NCBI RefSeq assembly: GCF_000379725.1
Contig: NZ_KB903643.1
Span: forward strand, 62,001-126,000
Length of the DNA stretch: 64,000 nt
Direction: 5' to 3'
From: Cytophaga aurantiaca DSM 3654
Lineage (GTDB): Bacteria; Bacteroidota; Bacteroidia; Cytophagales; Cytophagaceae
Of the stretch, positions 26,568 through 35,035 are shown one piece after another. The notes beneath the pieces were generated by a model. The model saw only the letters and a list, made by a program, of their open reading frames with translations. It was not told where the DNA came from and searched no databases. How positions within the stretch are numbered: position 1 is the first letter of the stretch; the number at the start of each line of letters is the position of its first letter. The position numbers and the translations under genes were made by a program.

Positions 26568-27431
26568 ATGAAAACACATATATTTCTATATCCTGGAGAC
26601 GGCATAGGCCCGGAGCTGTTTGATTCGCTTCGGGCTTTTTTTAGTTTATTCGATGAAACAATTGAATATCATTATTTAAGTTCCTTTCAGGATTTGTCAG
26701 GTCTGAATAAGCCGTACTTTGTGCTTTGCGGGCCGTTTGTTTCTGAACAGGAACAAACAGAAACATTCAAATCGTTAAAGCCTCTGTATGCACATACGCA
26801 GATCCCTCACGAAACGAAAGGGTACACCAGTGTACTTGCAGTACCTGTTACAGAGAAGCAGATGCACACGGGTGCATTAAAAGATATGACGGTAATACAT
26901 GCTTGTTTTAAAGAGGATCAAAAAGTCGTAATGGTGCAGCAATACCAGGAGCAGCCACAGGTGTGGGAAGACACCATGAAAGCCTGGACACGACTTGCCT
27001 TCTCCAACAATCACTGGCGCTTCGAAGATGCAAATGTATTGTCGTTCATTAAACACAGTCAATATAAAAATACCAATCAGGTTGTAAGCTCCATTGAAGG
27101 GGCAAATGTGTTGAAGGCCTTGTATGCTTCCATACACAATTCATTGAACCGTGCACATACCTTGATTGAAGTAGAGGATGGCTATATTGCTGCGGCGATG
27201 CACGGACATGCACCGGATATTGTAGGAATGGGAATTGCCAATCCATATGCGCTTATGATGGCATTCTGCAGATTATTATCGGTGGCTGGATTTGCAGACT
27301 TATCTCAACGTGTTGAAAATCAAATTGAAACATTCTTTTTTGAAAATAAAGAGCTAACCACGCCAGATCAGGGCGGAATCTTAACGACCGAAAAATATAT
27401 GTCTAAAATAATAGAATATATAAATTTGTAA
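26568..27431 (+). CDS. Reduced isopropylmalate/isocitrate dehydrogenase-like protein, probably non-catalytic
   Basis: A 287-residue protein from the ATG one nucleotide after the YtxH stop; a TTG start 10 codons upstream is unlikely. It keeps the N-terminal PGDGIGPEL of the IMDH/IDH family and the C-terminal adenine-binding loop HGHAPDIVGMGIANPYALM plus TPDQGG and TTEKY. The usual length is about 350 residues. I do not find the substrate-binding Arg motifs (YANLRP-like), the VREN/GG-Y motif or the catalytic Lys and Asp region, so decarboxylating activity is unlikely. Its role may be regulatory or nucleotide binding; that is inference. Confidence 0.75.
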   Translation: MKTHIFLYPGDGIGPELFDSLRAFFSLFDETIEYHYLSSFQDLSGLNKPYFVLCGPFVSEQEQTETFKSLKPLYAHTQIPHETKGYTSVLAVPVTEKQMHTGALKDMTVIHACFKEDQKVVMVQQYQEQPQVWEDTMKAWTRLAFSNNHWRFEDANVLSFIKHSQYKNTNQVVSSIEGANVLKALYASIHNSLNRAHTLIEVEDGYIAAAMHGHAPDIVGMGIANPYALMMAFCRLLSVAGFADLSQRVENQIETFFFENKELTTPDQGGILTTEKYMSKIIEYINL

Positions 27432-27444
27432 GATGGGAATTTCG

Positions 27445-27512
27445 GCCGTGGTTGTGTCTTTTCGACCAACCACTAGCCAGATGGTGGTTGGTCGAAAAGA
27501 CACAACCACGGC
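27445..27512. repeat. Long perfect inverted repeat, 29-bp arms
   Basis: Arm 27445-27473 (begins GCCGTGGTTGTGTCTTTTCG) is the exact reverse complement of 27484-27512, with a 10-nt loop. The predicted hairpin is very stable. It lies 13 nt after the stop of the IMDH-like gene and has no T-run, so it is not a classical intrinsic terminator. It could protect the 3' end of the upstream mRNA or be a repeat element. Confidence 0.8.
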
Positions 27513-27550
27513 AAACTGCAGAGGAAAATAGCTTAATCTTTTTTGATAAC

Positions 27551-27583
27551 TTGATTAAACTGGATTAATTTTAATTAAATTCG
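27551..27583 (+). promoter_or_regulatory. Possible promoter for the DUF1573 gene
   Basis: TTG at 27551-27553, a 22-nt spacer and TAAATTCG at 27576-27583 approximate the Bacteroidota pattern TTG-N-TAnnTTTG (one mismatch in the second box). The ATG follows at 27604, giving a very short leader. The preceding strong hairpin separates this unit from the upstream operon. Confidence 0.35.
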
Positions 27584-27603
27584 TAGACTAAAATATATAA
27601 CTT

Positions 27604-28092
27604 ATGAAACGTATTGTTACTTATGCATTTTTACTTTCGTGTGCAGTAATGACTGTGTCTTGTGATGATAAAAAGAATGAAGAGGCAGCAGTTGCACAAC
27701 TGGATTCAACAGGAGTTCCTGTTGTTCAGGAGTTAAAAACAACTTCAATTGCATTTAATGAAGCAGAACATGAATTTGGCGATGTAAAAGAAGGAGAGTT
27801 CGCTAAACACGAATTCGTATTTAAAAATACCGGAACAGAACCTCTATATGTAAGAGATGCAAAAGCATCATGTGGCTGTACAACTCCGGAGTGGACAAAA
27901 GATACCATTGCACCTGGTGCAGAAGGAAAAATTCTGGTTCAATTTAACAGCGAAGGCCGTCCGGGCAATTTCACTAAAACAGTGACAGTACTTGCCAATA
28001 CAGATCCGGAAGCAACAGTAATTACGATCAAAGGATTTGTAATCGCAAAGGCGAAAGACATTTCAGGTCCATACATTAAAGACGCGAATTAA
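27604..28092 (+). CDS. DUF1573 lipoprotein
   Basis: A 162-residue protein with a lipoprotein signal (FLLSCAVMTVSC, Cys at residue 20). The mature part is a single DUF1573 Ig-like domain: FNEAEHEFGDVKEGEFAKHE, FKNTGTEPLYVRDAKASCGC and APGAEGKILVQFNSEGRPG. These domains are abundant in Bacteroidota envelopes, with no defined activity. It is followed 37 nt later by yajC. Confidence 0.9.
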   Translation: MKRIVTYAFLLSCAVMTVSCDDKKNEEAAVAQLDSTGVPVVQELKTTSIAFNEAEHEFGDVKEGEFAKHEFVFKNTGTEPLYVRDAKASCGCTTPEWTKDTIAPGAEGKILVQFNSEGRPGNFTKTVTVLANTDPEATVITIKGFVIAKAKDISGPYIKDAN

Positions 28093-28129
28093 TTCCTTAA
28101 TCAATAAATCAAAACTAAATTCAATAACA

Positions 28130-28435
28130 ATGGCTAACGTTCAATTAATTTTATTACAAGCTTCAGGTACAAATAACTATTTCCAATTTGGTTTCATTGC
28201 ATTGATGATTGGGGTATTCTATTTCTTCATGATCCGTCCTCAGCAAAAGAAAGCAAAAGAGCAGGAAACATTCCGTTCAAGTTTGAAACCTGGAGACAGC
28301 GTGCAAACAATTGGTGGCTTACATGCTAAAGTTGCAAGTGTTGAAAGCGATGGAACAGTGATCCTTATTGTTGATCGCATTCGTATGAAATTCGAAAAAA
28401 GCGCTATTCAAGGCTTATCTACTAAAGCTGAATAA
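28130..28435 (+). CDS. yajC: Preprotein translocase subunit YajC
   Basis: A 101-residue protein with one membrane helix (about residues 21-36, GFIALMIGVFYFFMIRPQQK) directly followed by the hallmark RPQQKKAKE and the conserved LKPGDSVQTIGGLHAKVASV and VILIVDRIRMKFEKSAI. YajC is an accessory of the SecDF-SecYEG channel. Here it is not next to secDF. A hairpin with a U-rich tail follows. Confidence 0.95.
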   Translation: MANVQLILLQASGTNNYFQFGFIALMIGVFYFFMIRPQQKKAKEQETFRSSLKPGDSVQTIGGLHAKVASVESDGTVILIVDRIRMKFEKSAIQGLSTKAE

Positions 28436-28453
28436 GTTTTTTGAAATACTATT

Positions 28454-28500
28454 AAAACCTCCATTGACTGTATCACTACTTCATTGGAGGTTTTGTTTTA
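28454..28500 (+). terminator. Intrinsic terminator after yajC
   Basis: AAAACCTCCA at 28454-28463 pairs with TGGAGGTTTT at 28485-28494 across a 21-nt loop, followed by GTTTTA. It begins 18 nt after the yajC stop and fits termination of the DUF1573-yajC unit. Confidence 0.6.
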
Positions 28501-28539
28501 AAACAGGTTATTCGTTTTGTTAAGACTATTTAATGAGCT

Positions 28540-28615
28540 GTGATCCGACGGCTTTTTTGTCCGTCAGATCACTTTTATTAAATTCGTCGGACCACAAAAA
28601 AGTGGTCTGACGAAT
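28540..28615. repeat. Double-hairpin dispersed repeat, copy 3 (hairpins inverted)
   Basis: Hairpin I is 28540-28572 (GTGATCCGACGG, loop with TTTTTT, CCGTCAGATCAC). Hairpin II is 28582-28615, the exact reverse complement of the 34-nt unit at 12914-12947 and 24769-24802. On the plus strand the order hairpin I then II is the same as in the other copies, while the A-run/T-run loops are swapped. It lies between yajC and the YbbR-like gene. Confidence 0.87.
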
Positions 28616-28656
28616 CTCTCTAACAATCACGAATACACAATTAACCCAACACGATT

Positions 28657-29352
28657 TTGAAAGCTATACTGAGACTATTTAATCGAAAATACGACTGGAA
28701 GGTAATGTTTGTCTGCCTTCTGGCAACAATATTTATCTGGTTGTTAAATTCAATGAATAGAGATCATTTAGCAGATGTATCGTATCCGATTGTTTTTAAA
28801 TACGACAATCAGGCGCTGATGCACAAGAATGAAGACAATACAAAGATCACCTTTCACGCATACGGTTTGGGTTGGGATCTGTTGAAACTGAAATTAAATT
28901 GGTTTGTTGATCCCATTGAGATTGACATTACGAACAGAAAGAAATACAGATATGTATTGGCTTCGGAGATAAGACCTTATCTGGAGGATAAGTTACCGAT
29001 CGTTGAGATCCGGTATTTTATATCTGATACCTTGTATACAGGCTTAGATAAAGTCAAAAAAGATAAGATGAAGATCTATGTAGATCGTGAGCCGACTTTT
29101 TTAGCAGACGACTATAAGATTGATGGCAATATCCGTATCAATCCCGAGTACATTGTGGTAACAGGCCCTGCATCTATTCTGGACACCATGTCTCATAAGA
29201 TTGTAGTTAAAGTATCAGACAACAATATTGCAGATGCTTACAAAGAAGAGATCTCACTTCCGAAACCGTCGAACCCTCAGGTAAAATATGGTGCGGATAA
29301 AGTTGAAGTATCTTTTAATGTAACGAAATACAAGCGACCATTTACACAGTAA
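28657..29352 (+). CDS. YbbR-like (CdaR-like) membrane-anchored protein
   Basis: A 231-residue protein with one N-terminal membrane helix (MFVCLLATIFIWLLNSMN, residues 17-34) and two YbbR-type extracytoplasmic repeats (about residues 40-120 and 140-225, with DYKIDGNIRINPEYIVVTGP). The TTG start is supported because it supplies the basic segment (KAILRLFNRKYDWKV) that usually precedes the helix; the first ATG at 28705 would begin inside it. In Firmicutes CdaR regulates a diadenylate cyclase, but here the gene pairs with coaE, 3 nt downstream, a common Bacteroidota arrangement. Confidence 0.82.
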   Translation: MKAILRLFNRKYDWKVMFVCLLATIFIWLLNSMNRDHLADVSYPIVFKYDNQALMHKNEDNTKITFHAYGLGWDLLKLKLNWFVDPIEIDITNRKKYRYVLASEIRPYLEDKLPIVEIRYFISDTLYTGLDKVKKDKMKIYVDREPTFLADDYKIDGNIRINPEYIVVTGPASILDTMSHKIVVKVSDNNIADAYKEEISLPKPSNPQVKYGADKVEVSFNVTKYKRPFTQ

Positions 29353-29355
29353 GCT

Positions 29356-29952
29356 ATGTTTAAAGTAGGCATTACAGGAGGCATTGGCACTGGTAAATCA
29401 ACGGTATGTCGTATTTTTTCGATTTTAGGTATTCCTGTTTACGATGCAGATTCCCGGGCAAAATGGCTCACTGAAAATCATCCGGATATCCGTAAAGGAT
29501 TGATCGCTGCTTTTGGTTCAGAAGTTTTTAAAGACAATGTGTTAAACAGGCCGTATCTGGCTTCTGTAGCCTTTGCAGACGATAGCAAAACGGCTGCGTT
29601 GAATGCCATTACACATCCTGCAGTACGACGTGATTTCAACGATTGGGCAAACGCTCAATCCAATGCTCCCTATATCATCAAAGAAGCAGCCTTGTTTTAC
29701 GAAGCCGATACCGCGAAAGAAATGAATGAGATGATCGTTGTGACTAGTCCAACGTCATTACGCATAGAACGTGTATTGCACAGAGATACACACCGCAATG
29801 AAAAACAGGTTAGGGATATCATGAACAGACAAATACCCGATGCTGAAAAGATCGAATTGGCCGATCATGTTATTTTTAACGACGAGGAACAACTGCTGAT
29901 CCCGCAGATTTTAAGGCTGCACGAACATTTTATACTGCGGGCACTTTTATAG
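29356..29952 (+). CDS. coaE: Dephospho-CoA kinase
   Basis: A 198-residue P-loop kinase with GGIGTGKST at residues 8-16, the DADSRAKWL substrate motif and VVTSPTSLRIERVLHRD with LID Arg residues. It performs the last step of coenzyme A synthesis, phosphorylating the ribose 3' hydroxyl of dephospho-CoA with ATP. Length is normal. It starts 3 nt after the YbbR-like stop. Confidence 0.96.
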   Translation: MFKVGITGGIGTGKSTVCRIFSILGIPVYDADSRAKWLTENHPDIRKGLIAAFGSEVFKDNVLNRPYLASVAFADDSKTAALNAITHPAVRRDFNDWANAQSNAPYIIKEAALFYEADTAKEMNEMIVVTSPTSLRIERVLHRDTHRNEKQVRDIMNRQIPDAEKIELADHVIFNDEEQLLIPQILRLHEHFILRALL

Positions 29953-29994
29953 ACCATTTTTTCTTAGTAGATTCAACTACGAAAAAATATCCCA

Positions 29995-30459
29995 ATGTCA
30001 TCTATACAAACAAGCAATGCTGTAATGCGCTTTGAATGTCATTCACCGGAAGAAACGATTTCTTTTTTAGGAGCATTGATTGATTTTGCGCAAGGTGAAT
30101 TGATCTGGGTATTATACGGGGAGATGGGTGCAGGCAAAACTACCTTTGTGCGCCAATGCGGAGAATTTTTAGGATTTATTGAGTCGGTTAACAGCCCTAC
30201 GTTTTCTATTGTAAATGAATACCGTTCAAACAACGGGAAAATATATTATCACTTTGATTTTTACAGAATAAATTCTGAGCGGGAAGCCTTTGAAATAGGC
30301 TGCGAAGATTATTTCTATTCAGGCAATATGTGCTTTATAGAATGGGCTTCACGCATACCGTCTTTACTGCCGGAAAAATATCTGCATATAAAAATTGATG
30401 CGATAAGCGAACAATCCAGAGTGTATACAATTACCCGATATGGTGCAGGAGCTAATTAA
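29995..30459 (+). CDS. tsaE: tRNA t6A biosynthesis ATPase TsaE
   Basis: A 154-residue ATPase with Walker A GEMGAGKTT (residues 42-50), the conserved VNSPTFSIVNEY and HFDFYRI segments and FIEWASRIPSLLP. TsaE acts with TsaB, TsaC and TsaD to make N6-threonylcarbamoyladenosine at position 37 of ANN-decoding tRNAs. The TsaC/Sua5 enzyme is encoded at 51062. It is followed by ald, 39 nt downstream. Confidence 0.95.
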   Translation: MSSIQTSNAVMRFECHSPEETISFLGALIDFAQGELIWVLYGEMGAGKTTFVRQCGEFLGFIESVNSPTFSIVNEYRSNNGKIYYHFDFYRINSEREAFEIGCEDYFYSGNMCFIEWASRIPSLLPEKYLHIKIDAISEQSRVYTITRYGAGAN

Positions 30460-30498
30460 TAGGAACGTGTTCTGCATTCAAATGAACTCCCTAGTCTC

Positions 30499-31713
30499 AT
30501 GAAAAAGAAGTCTGAATTAGACGTATTGGTAAAAGAACAGATTCTTTATCCCAAAGAACAATTGATGAAGGTTCGGAAACAGCTTCCGCAATTGTGTATT
30601 GGTATTCCAAAAGAAATTGATGGTATTGAAAACAGGGTGTGCTTAACACCTGAAGCAGTGGCCCTGATCGTCAACAACGGGCATGTTGTGCAGGTTGAAA
30701 CAGGTGCTGGTTTGAATGCAAAGTTTTCAGACAGAGAATACAGCGAAGCAGGTGCGAAGATTGTGTATTCAAAACAAGAAGTTTTTGACTCGGAGATTGT
30801 ATTGAAGGTTGATCCGCCTACGATGGAAGAGATTGGTTACATGAAGCCCGGAAAGACCTTGATCTCTGCATTGCAGATGTCTACACTGGACGCGGCATAC
30901 ATTGCAGAAATAAATAAAAAACGCATTACCGGTTTGGCATATGAATTTATTGAAGACAAAGCAGGCGGCAAACCGGTTGTAAAATCAATGAGTGAAATTG
31001 CGGGCAGCGCGGTAATGTTGATCGCTGCGGAGTATCTTATTTCTAAAAACGGAATGGGCGTAATCCTGGGCGGCGTTACAGGTGTTCCATCTACCAAGGT
31101 ATTGATCTTAGGTGCAGGTACCGTGGCAGAGTATGCAGCGCGTACTGCTATAGGGTTAGGTGCTGAAGTAAAAGTATTCGATAGTCATTTGTATCGTTTG
31201 CGCAGATTGAAATTGAATTTAGGGTTGCAATTATATACCTCTGTTATTGATACCGTGAATTTGCGTAAGGAATTACGCGAAGCAGATGTAGTCATAGGTT
31301 CGTTGAGGGCAGAAGAAGGAACATCCTGTCTGGTAACCGATGAAATGGTTGCAGAGATGAAACCGAATTCCATTATTGTGGATGTGAGTATCGATCAGGG
31401 CGGTTGTTTTGAAACGTCAGAAATAACGAATCACATGAGCCCGATTTTTAGAAAATACGATGTGATCCATTATTGCGTACCGAATATCCCATCACGGGTA
31501 GCGCGTACAGCAACCGTTTCCTTGAGTAATATTTTTGCACCGATCTTATTGCAGATCGCTGAAGCGGGTGGGGTAGAAGAAATGATTCACCACAAAGAAT
31601 GGTTTATGAATGGGATCTACAGCTACAAAGGATATTTAACCAATTCCATTATGGCTAAAAAATATACCGTTTCGTATAAAGATATAAAGTTGTTAACGGC
31701 GAGTATGTTTTAA
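30499..31713 (+). CDS. ald: Alanine dehydrogenase
   Basis: A 404-residue NAD-dependent enzyme of the AlaDH/PNT family: IGIPKEIDGIENRVCLTPEA near residue 35, the pyruvate-site Lys region (LKVDPPT), LISALQMSTL and a Rossmann nucleotide-binding stretch VLILGAGTVAEYAARTA. It interconverts alanine with pyruvate and ammonia. It carries an N-terminal extension of about 32 residues compared with Bacillus Ald, as expected in this phylum. It ends the plus-strand run; a bidirectional terminator follows. Confidence 0.9.
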   Translation: MKKKSELDVLVKEQILYPKEQLMKVRKQLPQLCIGIPKEIDGIENRVCLTPEAVALIVNNGHVVQVETGAGLNAKFSDREYSEAGAKIVYSKQEVFDSEIVLKVDPPTMEEIGYMKPGKTLISALQMSTLDAAYIAEINKKRITGLAYEFIEDKAGGKPVVKSMSEIAGSAVMLIAAEYLISKNGMGVILGGVTGVPSTKVLILGAGTVAEYAARTAIGLGAEVKVFDSHLYRLRRLKLNLGLQLYTSVIDTVNLRKELREADVVIGSLRAEEGTSCLVTDEMVAEMKPNSIIVDVSIDQGGCFETSEITNHMSPIFRKYDVIHYCVPNIPSRVARTATVSLSNIFAPILLQIAEAGGVEEMIHHKEWFMNGIYSYKGYLTNSIMAKKYTVSYKDIKLLTASMF

Positions 31714-31859
31714 TACGTTTTAAGTTTTAAGTAATAGGTTTTAAGAAGGAGATTACTTAATAGATAAGTTTACTAATAAATAGAAGGCATAAAAAAGTCC
31801 TAGGTAAATAGTTTACCTAGGACTTTTTTCTTAAAACCTAAAACGTAGTACTTAATACG
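31712..31859. repeat. Paired inverted AT-rich repeat, TAAGTAATAAGTTTTAAG family (copy 3)
   Basis: The left arm at 31712-31749 includes AAGTAATAGGTTTTAAGAAG. The right arm at 31828-31859 includes TTCTTAAAACCTAAAACG and TACTTAATACG. The arms enclose the 18-bp perfect hairpin at 31791-31829. The spacer is between convergent genes. Confidence 0.6.
31791..31829. terminator. Bidirectional intrinsic terminator
   Basis: AAAAAAGTCCTAGGTAAA (31791-31808) and TTTACCTAGGACTTTTTT (31812-31829) are perfect 18-bp inverted arms around a 3-nt loop. The A-run and T-run on either side suit termination of ald (plus) and the T9SS cargo gene (minus). Confidence 0.85.
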
Positions 31860-31862
31860 TGT

Positions 31863-34631
31863 TTACTGTTTTACAATTTTTGTAGTAACAATGTCGGTGT
31901 TTGTAAGCACTGTTAACATGTACATGCCTTTCGCTAAGGTTTCACCAACTGTCTGGATCTGATTGATTGTGCCTGAGCCTTGCTCTACCAATTGTCCGTT
32001 AACACTGTAAAGCATGTAGGTATAAGTTGCAGCATCCGGTCCGCTTACTAAAAGCGTTGTATTGTTCTGGAACGGATTCGGGTATGTTGTTACCTCTATA
32101 AGACCTAGAGATGAGTATGGTTTCATTGCAGTAGACGAATGCTTTCCATCGTAGTCATATTGTATGACATAGTAATACGAAGTACCGGATAATGGTTCCG
32201 TATCTACATAATAATAATTGCTGGCAGCATCTCTATTGCCGGCTCCGGATAAAGTAGCAATCGTTTCGAAGTTAACTCCATCTGCCGAACGTGCGATCGC
32301 AAAATACGAATTGTTGGTTTCGTTTGCAGTACTCCAAACCAATTTGCAGCTGTTGTCATCCTGTGGAACAAGATAGAAAGAAGTCCATGTAACAGGAGTT
32401 ACGCAGTTGTTGATTGCGCGAACAGGTATACGGTTACAAGCAGTTTGTGCTGATATTCCCCAATTGTACAAAATGTTATATCTATCCGTTTTTCCTGCTC
32501 CATATTCATATGAACCTGTTATACTTGTTACATTAGGAATTGATGAAAGAAAAGGAAATGGTGTAGGACTCAAACTTGTTCTTTGACCAATTTTAAATCT
32601 CCAAGTCGGATAATTAGTATTAATTTGGTCAATTTTAAGTGTTAGAGCACTTCCAACACCAGCTGACGAAGGATCAATAGTGAAATTACTGAATGTAAAG
32701 GTGTATAAAGCAAACGTAGCTGAGTTACCTGCAGGAATAACAATAGCTGCATTATTAGATGTTGCAGTGATTGTTGTTGCTGTACCATCTTGTTTGTACA
32801 CTTTAAGTGCAATAGAAGTAATTGTCATGTCAACTGCGTCGGTTTGGCTTATCCTGATTGGTATTTGAACGGAGTTTATATTAAATGTTTGGTTTGCTGT
32901 AAAATCAATACCAAAACCTGTTCCTTGGGCATTTCCGGCATCCACATCTCCAAATGAACCAGTTGAAAGACTTGAAGTTGGTCCAACAGTACCAGTACTG
33001 ACGGTTTCATCCTGTACATAATACGTTTGTGTACCAGTTGTGCCCATAGGTATGGATATGCCATAACTGGCTCCTGTATTAACTGCACTGCCGCCTGAGG
33101 ATGCAGTATACCATTTAAAAGTTGCGCTGTTTGTTCCAGTGGCTCCTAATGTAACTGGTACTGCTCCAGCGGTAGCACAATAAACGGCATCTACAGGTGT
33201 TACGGGTGAAGTCGAAGTTACTACGGTAGTACCGCTGGTTGTAGTGGTACAACCAGGCAATTTAACATCGACTGTATAGTTACCAGGAGATATTGCTGAA
33301 TAGGTTTTGTTGGTACTTGGTGCGGGTAAATTTACACCATTTAATTTCCATTGATACGTAATGCCCGTACCTGTCAATACAGCATCCAAAGGTACAGGGT
33401 TTGTTTTACAAAGATCACCATTGGCGCTTGTAGTAGGTGCTGAAGTTGCACTTGCACTTATTACTGTAGTACCACTTGATACGGTACCACAACCAGGTAC
33501 CGTAACATCTACGGTATAATTACCTGCTGTTGTTGCTGTATAGGTTCTGTTTGTACTTGGCGCAGGCAGGTTGGAACCGTTCAATTTCCATTGGTAGGTT
33601 GCACCAATACCAGTAAATACAGCATCTAATGGTGCAGATGGATTACCGCAAAGGTTTGCATTAGGAGATGTTGTTGGCGTAAAGGTATTTGAAATAACAA
33701 TAACATCTGACTTTACACAAGAACCATTGTCTGTAACACAAACAGAATATGTTCCAGGAGCAGTAATTACTCTTGAATAAAACGCAGGGTTGGATCCCAT
33801 ATTAGAAGTACCATCACTCCATGAAACCGTTGTTGTAGCCAACATCGGAACATTTGCATTTAAGGTGATCGATCCACCTGTACCACATAAAGATTTATCC
33901 GGTCCTAAGTCAGGTTGCGGACCAGGAGATCCATACGAACAACCCGGAATAAAGGCAATATCATCAAGAGCAAAATCTACTTCATTACCACAGTTAGCCG
34001 TATTTTGGTTTTCAATACTGATGACAACGTTTCCACTGGTTGCACCTGAATTCCATATAACTTCATATTTTTGCCATCCACCGCCGGGACTTCCTCCTCC
34101 CAGAGCAGGAGCAACAATATTAGACCCTATATTATTGCCTCCAATATCAAAGTTTAAGACGCCCGGATTGGTTGGGTTGTCTTTTAATGAATTGATCCAC
34201 ACAGAGAAATAATAATTGGTGTTTGGTGCTACATTTACTGTTTGAGTAAACAATTTTACACCCAATTTACAAACCCCATCCACCATCAGAAAATTTCCTG
34301 TGCCGGTTGTGTGATCACCAAATGTTTGAAAGCCTCCTGTATTGAACTGAACAGCAGGATTTGTTCCTACTAAAATATCGCCCGGTAAGGAATTCGCACC
34401 ATGTATACGATATCCGTCAGCTTGTGGAGCCGGAGGGTTACCCGTCCATGGAATTGTTTGAGGGGTAAATGACCATCCTGTATATCCATTAGAAAAATCA
34501 CCATTTACAACACTATTCTGCCCGTAATTGACATCTGTTGGACACTGTGCATACAATGTTATTGATGAAGTAAGAAACCAACCTAAAATAAAGATAGGTA
34601 TGAATGTTTTAATCATCGGTTTTGCTTCCAT
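31863..34631 (-). CDS. T9SS cargo with type A C-terminal domain, N-terminal beta-sandwich and Ig-like repeats
   Basis: A 922-residue exported protein; the start may also be the ATG at 34616. After the signal peptide (cleaved near LYAQ) comes a beta-sandwich of about 200 residues (NGDFSNGYTGW to EVDFALDDIAF) of the carbohydrate-binding type often found in surface proteins. Then follow two near-identical tandem Ig-like repeats of about 85 residues (ATYQWKLNGSNLPAPSTNRT and ITYQWKLNGVNLPAPSTNKT), a further beta region, and the type A sorting domain (TYPNPFQNNTTLLVSG to LAKGMYMLTV and IVKQ). It is probably attached to the cell surface by T9SS. The N-terminal domain is shared with the gene at 35036. 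Confidence 0.9.
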   Translation of the reverse strand: MEAKPMIKTFIPIFILGWFLTSSITLYAQCPTDVNYGQNSVVNGDFSNGYTGWSFTPQTIPWTGNPPAPQADGYRIHGANSLPGDILVGTNPAVQFNTGGFQTFGDHTTGTGNFLMVDGVCKLGVKLFTQTVNVAPNTNYYFSVWINSLKDNPTNPGVLNFDIGGNNIGSNIVAPALGGGSPGGGWQKYEVIWNSGATSGNVVISIENQNTANCGNEVDFALDDIAFIPGCSYGSPGPQPDLGPDKSLCGTGGSITLNANVPMLATTTVSWSDGTSNMGSNPAFYSRVITAPGTYSVCVTDNGSCVKSDVIVISNTFTPTTSPNANLCGNPSAPLDAVFTGIGATYQWKLNGSNLPAPSTNRTYTATTAGNYTVDVTVPGCGTVSSGTTVISASATSAPTTSANGDLCKTNPVPLDAVLTGTGITYQWKLNGVNLPAPSTNKTYSAISPGNYTVDVKLPGCTTTTSGTTVVTSTSPVTPVDAVYCATAGAVPVTLGATGTNSATFKWYTASSGGSAVNTGASYGISIPMGTTGTQTYYVQDETVSTGTVGPTSSLSTGSFGDVDAGNAQGTGFGIDFTANQTFNINSVQIPIRISQTDAVDMTITSIALKVYKQDGTATTITATSNNAAIVIPAGNSATFALYTFTFSNFTIDPSSAGVGSALTLKIDQINTNYPTWRFKIGQRTSLSPTPFPFLSSIPNVTSITGSYEYGAGKTDRYNILYNWGISAQTACNRIPVRAINNCVTPVTWTSFYLVPQDDNSCKLVWSTANETNNSYFAIARSADGVNFETIATLSGAGNRDAASNYYYVDTEPLSGTSYYYVIQYDYDGKHSSTAMKPYSSLGLIEVTTYPNPFQNNTTLLVSGPDAATYTYMLYSVNGQLVEQGSGTINQIQTVGETLAKGMYMLTVLTNTDIVTTKIVKQ

Positions 34632-35035
34632 AGACTTATTTATAGAATAAATATAAAAATACTAAACTTATTAAACGGGTAATATTATCTAAAGTTAAAG
34701 AAAAAAAAGGAAAAGTCTGAAGAAAATTCATTAAGTAATTAACATTCAATTTATTGAATGGAGTAAAAAAGTGACATTGTGTGGATAAGTCTGATATGTT
34801 ATGTTTAAAGCCATATAGGAGGATTTTAACCCGATAATACCACAAGTAAGAAATCAACTTGATTAGATTTTAAACTGTTATTTACAATATGTTGTATTTT
34901 TAATACTGTTATTTTAGTAGAGAAAAAATAAAAAAGGTTTGGTTGTAAAGATCATCTTAGAATAAAAGTAGGGATAAATTCGTATAAAAATTACCGCTGT
35001 TACTACTTATTTCAGGAGCGATGCAGTTTTATATC
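34632..35035. other. 404-nt AT-rich spacer, no gene seen
   Basis: The spacer between two minus-strand genes is very AT-rich, with runs such as GAAAAAAAAGG and TTAAACTG. I see no conserved ORF, RNA gene, strong hairpin or repeat family member. It probably holds the promoter of the T9SS cargo gene on the minus strand, but no consensus box stands out. Confidence 0.5.

Noticed and set aside
33790-34212. Plus-strand open frame of 140 codons inside the T9SS cargo gene
   Set aside because: It arises opposite Gly/Pro/Thr-rich repeats; the minus-strand protein is well supported from signal peptide to sorting domain.
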